7,326 nucleotides of DNA from Clostridia bacterium (GTDB lineage: Bacteria; Bacillota; Clostridia; Oscillospirales; Acutalibacteraceae), in the NCBI GenBank assembly GCA_900769775.1, contig CAAGHT010000097.1:1-7326 (forward strand). Direction: 5' to 3'. How positions within the stretch are numbered: the stretch's first letter is position 1; every line of letters starts with the position of its first letter. The translations under genes and the position numbers were made by a program. The notes under the pieces were generated by a model that saw nothing but the letters and a program-made list of their open reading frames with translations, did no database searches and was not told the DNA's origin. Below, one piece after another: positions 6,470 through 7,326 of this stretch.

Positions 6470-7075
6470 ATGCAAAAGGCCCGTATAGCTGTACTCGTTT
6501 CAGGTGGCGGCACAAATCTTCAGGCACTTATAAATGCTGAGCAAAGAGGTATTATTAAAAGCGGCAGTATAACTCTTGTTATATCAAATAAGAGCGATGC
6601 CTATGCGCTTACCCGTGCAGCAAATGCGGGTATAGAAACTGCGGTTATCGAAAAGAAGGGCAACCCCAATTTCGAGGCAATGCTTATAGAAAAACTCGAC
6701 TCGGAAAAAATCGATATCATAGTGCTCGCAGGCTTTATGTGTATATTGTCGGAGCGTTTTACAAAACACTTTGAAAACCGCATCATAAATGTTCATCCGT
6801 CACTCATTCCGTCCTTTTGCGGTGAGGGCTTTTATGGACTTCATGTCCACGAAGCGGCGCTTTCCTACGGTGTCAAGGTAACGGGTGCTACGGTGCATTT
6901 TGTAAATGAGATTCCCGACGGCGGAAAAATCATTTTGCAAAAAGCGGTTGAGATAGAAGAGGGCGACACCCCCGAAATTTTACAAAAAAGAGTCATGGAG
7001 CAGGCAGAGTGGAAGATACTTCCCGAGGCCTGCGAAATGGTGTGTAAAGAAATTTTGAAAGGTGAGGAAAAATAA
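6470..7075 (+). CDS. purN: Phosphoribosylglycinamide formyltransferase (GAR transformylase)
   Basis: PurN transfers the formyl group of 10-formyl-tetrahydrofolate to GAR. The 201-residue product shows SGGGTNLQALI (11-21, phosphate-binding loop), VLAGFM (85-90), INVHPSLIPSF (106-116) and GVKVTGATVHFVNEIPDGGKIILQ (134-157). The catalytic triad of the E. coli enzyme (Asn106, His108, Asp144) corresponds to N107, H109 and D150. The segment FCGEGFYGLHVHEAAL replaces the common P-G-x-H-x-H-x-x-A loop with a slightly longer version. The ribosome binding site is weak (GGTGGTG, 6458-6464), but ATG 6470 is the only reasonable start ahead of the phosphate loop. The gene begins 21 bases after purM. Its dependence on 10-formyl-THF links it to the ZTP signal sensed upstream of the operon. 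Confidence 0.95.
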   Translation: MQKARIAVLVSGGGTNLQALINAEQRGIIKSGSITLVISNKSDAYALTRAANAGIETAVIEKKGNPNFEAMLIEKLDSEKIDIIVLAGFMCILSERFTKHFENRIINVHPSLIPSFCGEGFYGLHVHEAALSYGVKVTGATVHFVNEIPDGGKIILQKAVEIEEGDTPEILQKRVMEQAEWKILPEACEMVCKEILKGEEK

Positions 7076-7326
7076 ATGAATATTTCTACTATTGCAAATG
7101 AGCTTAATTCTCTTGCTTACCACGGCAGAGGTATCATCATCGGCAAAAGTGCTGACGGCAAAAAGGCTGTTACTGCTTATTTCATTATGGGCAGAAGCGA
7201 AAACAGCCGTAACCGTGTTTTTGTTCTCGAGGGCGACGCAATGCGTACAAAGGCCTTTGACGAAAGCAAGATGACTGACCCCCATCTTATCATCTATTAT
7301 CCCGTAAGAGTTCTTGGTAACAAAAC
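7076..7326 (+). CDS. purO: PurO-type IMP cyclohydrolase, N-terminal part (3' end cut by window)
   Basis: The ATG at 7076 directly follows the purN stop (TAA 7073-7075), and AAAGGTGAGG (7058-7067) in the end of purN serves as ribosome binding site. The frame stays open to the window edge for 83 residues. The start of the product, ELNSLAYHGRGIIIGKSADG (9-28), then YFIMGRSENSRNRVFVLEG (35-53) and DPHLIIYYPVRVLGN (68-82), resembles the PF07826 IMP cyclohydrolase family. That family was first known from archaeal PurO, which opens with G-R-x-hhhG-K-T and carries an SR-S-x-x-N-R motif. It closes FAICAR to IMP, the last step of the pathway, done in most bacteria by the C-terminal activity of bifunctional PurH. 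In this arrangement a separate AICAR formyltransferase gene is expected downstream, beyond the window. Identification is by recalled motifs on a fragment. Confidence 0.8.
   Translation, partial: MNISTIANELNSLAYHGRGIIIGKSADGKKAVTAYFIMGRSENSRNRVFVLEGDAMRTKAFDESKMTDPHLIIYYPVRVLGNK

Overview
The window looks like chromosomal DNA from an anaerobic Clostridia-type Bacillota, perhaps an Oscillospiraceae/Ruminococcaceae relative. The reasons are strong AGGAG ribosome binding sites, near-consensus sigma-A promoters, moderate GC, a ZTP riboswitch ahead of purE, and a purine operon carrying a PurO-type IMP cyclohydrolase. The taxon is inferred from gene style and order, not from a marker gene.

Left part (1-1390, + strand): the C-terminal half of a MATE-family multidrug/cation antiporter runs in from the left edge. 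It is followed 13 bases later by a gene for a small secreted, fibronectin-III-like, C-terminally membrane-anchored protein. That second gene is interrupted by a frameshift near 1051-1063. A strong hairpin at 1355-1387 ends this unit and also ends the convergent gene on the other strand.

Middle (1392-2723): a class I DAHP synthase (first step of the shikimate pathway) lies on the minus strand, with its own promoter at 2444-2476. The roughly 300-base divergent intergenic region also holds the pur promoter (2536-2564), a ZTP/ZMP riboswitch aptamer (about 2602-2669) and an overlapping intrinsic terminator (2664-2707).

Right part (2724-7326, + strand): a tightly packed purine operon, purE-purC-purF-like-purM-purN-purO, with the last gene cut by the right edge. 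Gaps are 0 to 38 bases and every gene has its own Shine-Dalgarno sequence, although that of purN is weak. The genes cover the PRPP amidotransferase step (purF), GAR formylation (purN), AIR synthesis (purM), AIR carboxylation (purE), SAICAR synthesis (purC) and the final ring closure to IMP (purO). ZMP (AICAR) and ZTP accumulate when 10-formyl-tetrahydrofolate is short. The riboswitch therefore plausibly turns the operon on under folate/one-carbon stress, which fits the presence of a 10-formyl-THF-dependent enzyme (PurN) in it.

The most unusual item is the PurF homologue. Its PRPP-binding domain and four candidate Fe-S cysteines are intact, but the glutaminase nucleophile Cys and the other glutamine-site residues I can align are all replaced. 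It therefore cannot work as a standard glutamine-dependent enzyme. PurC is also divergent and short at its C-terminus. No wholly new system was recognised; the novelty lies in these variant enzymes and how they are combined.
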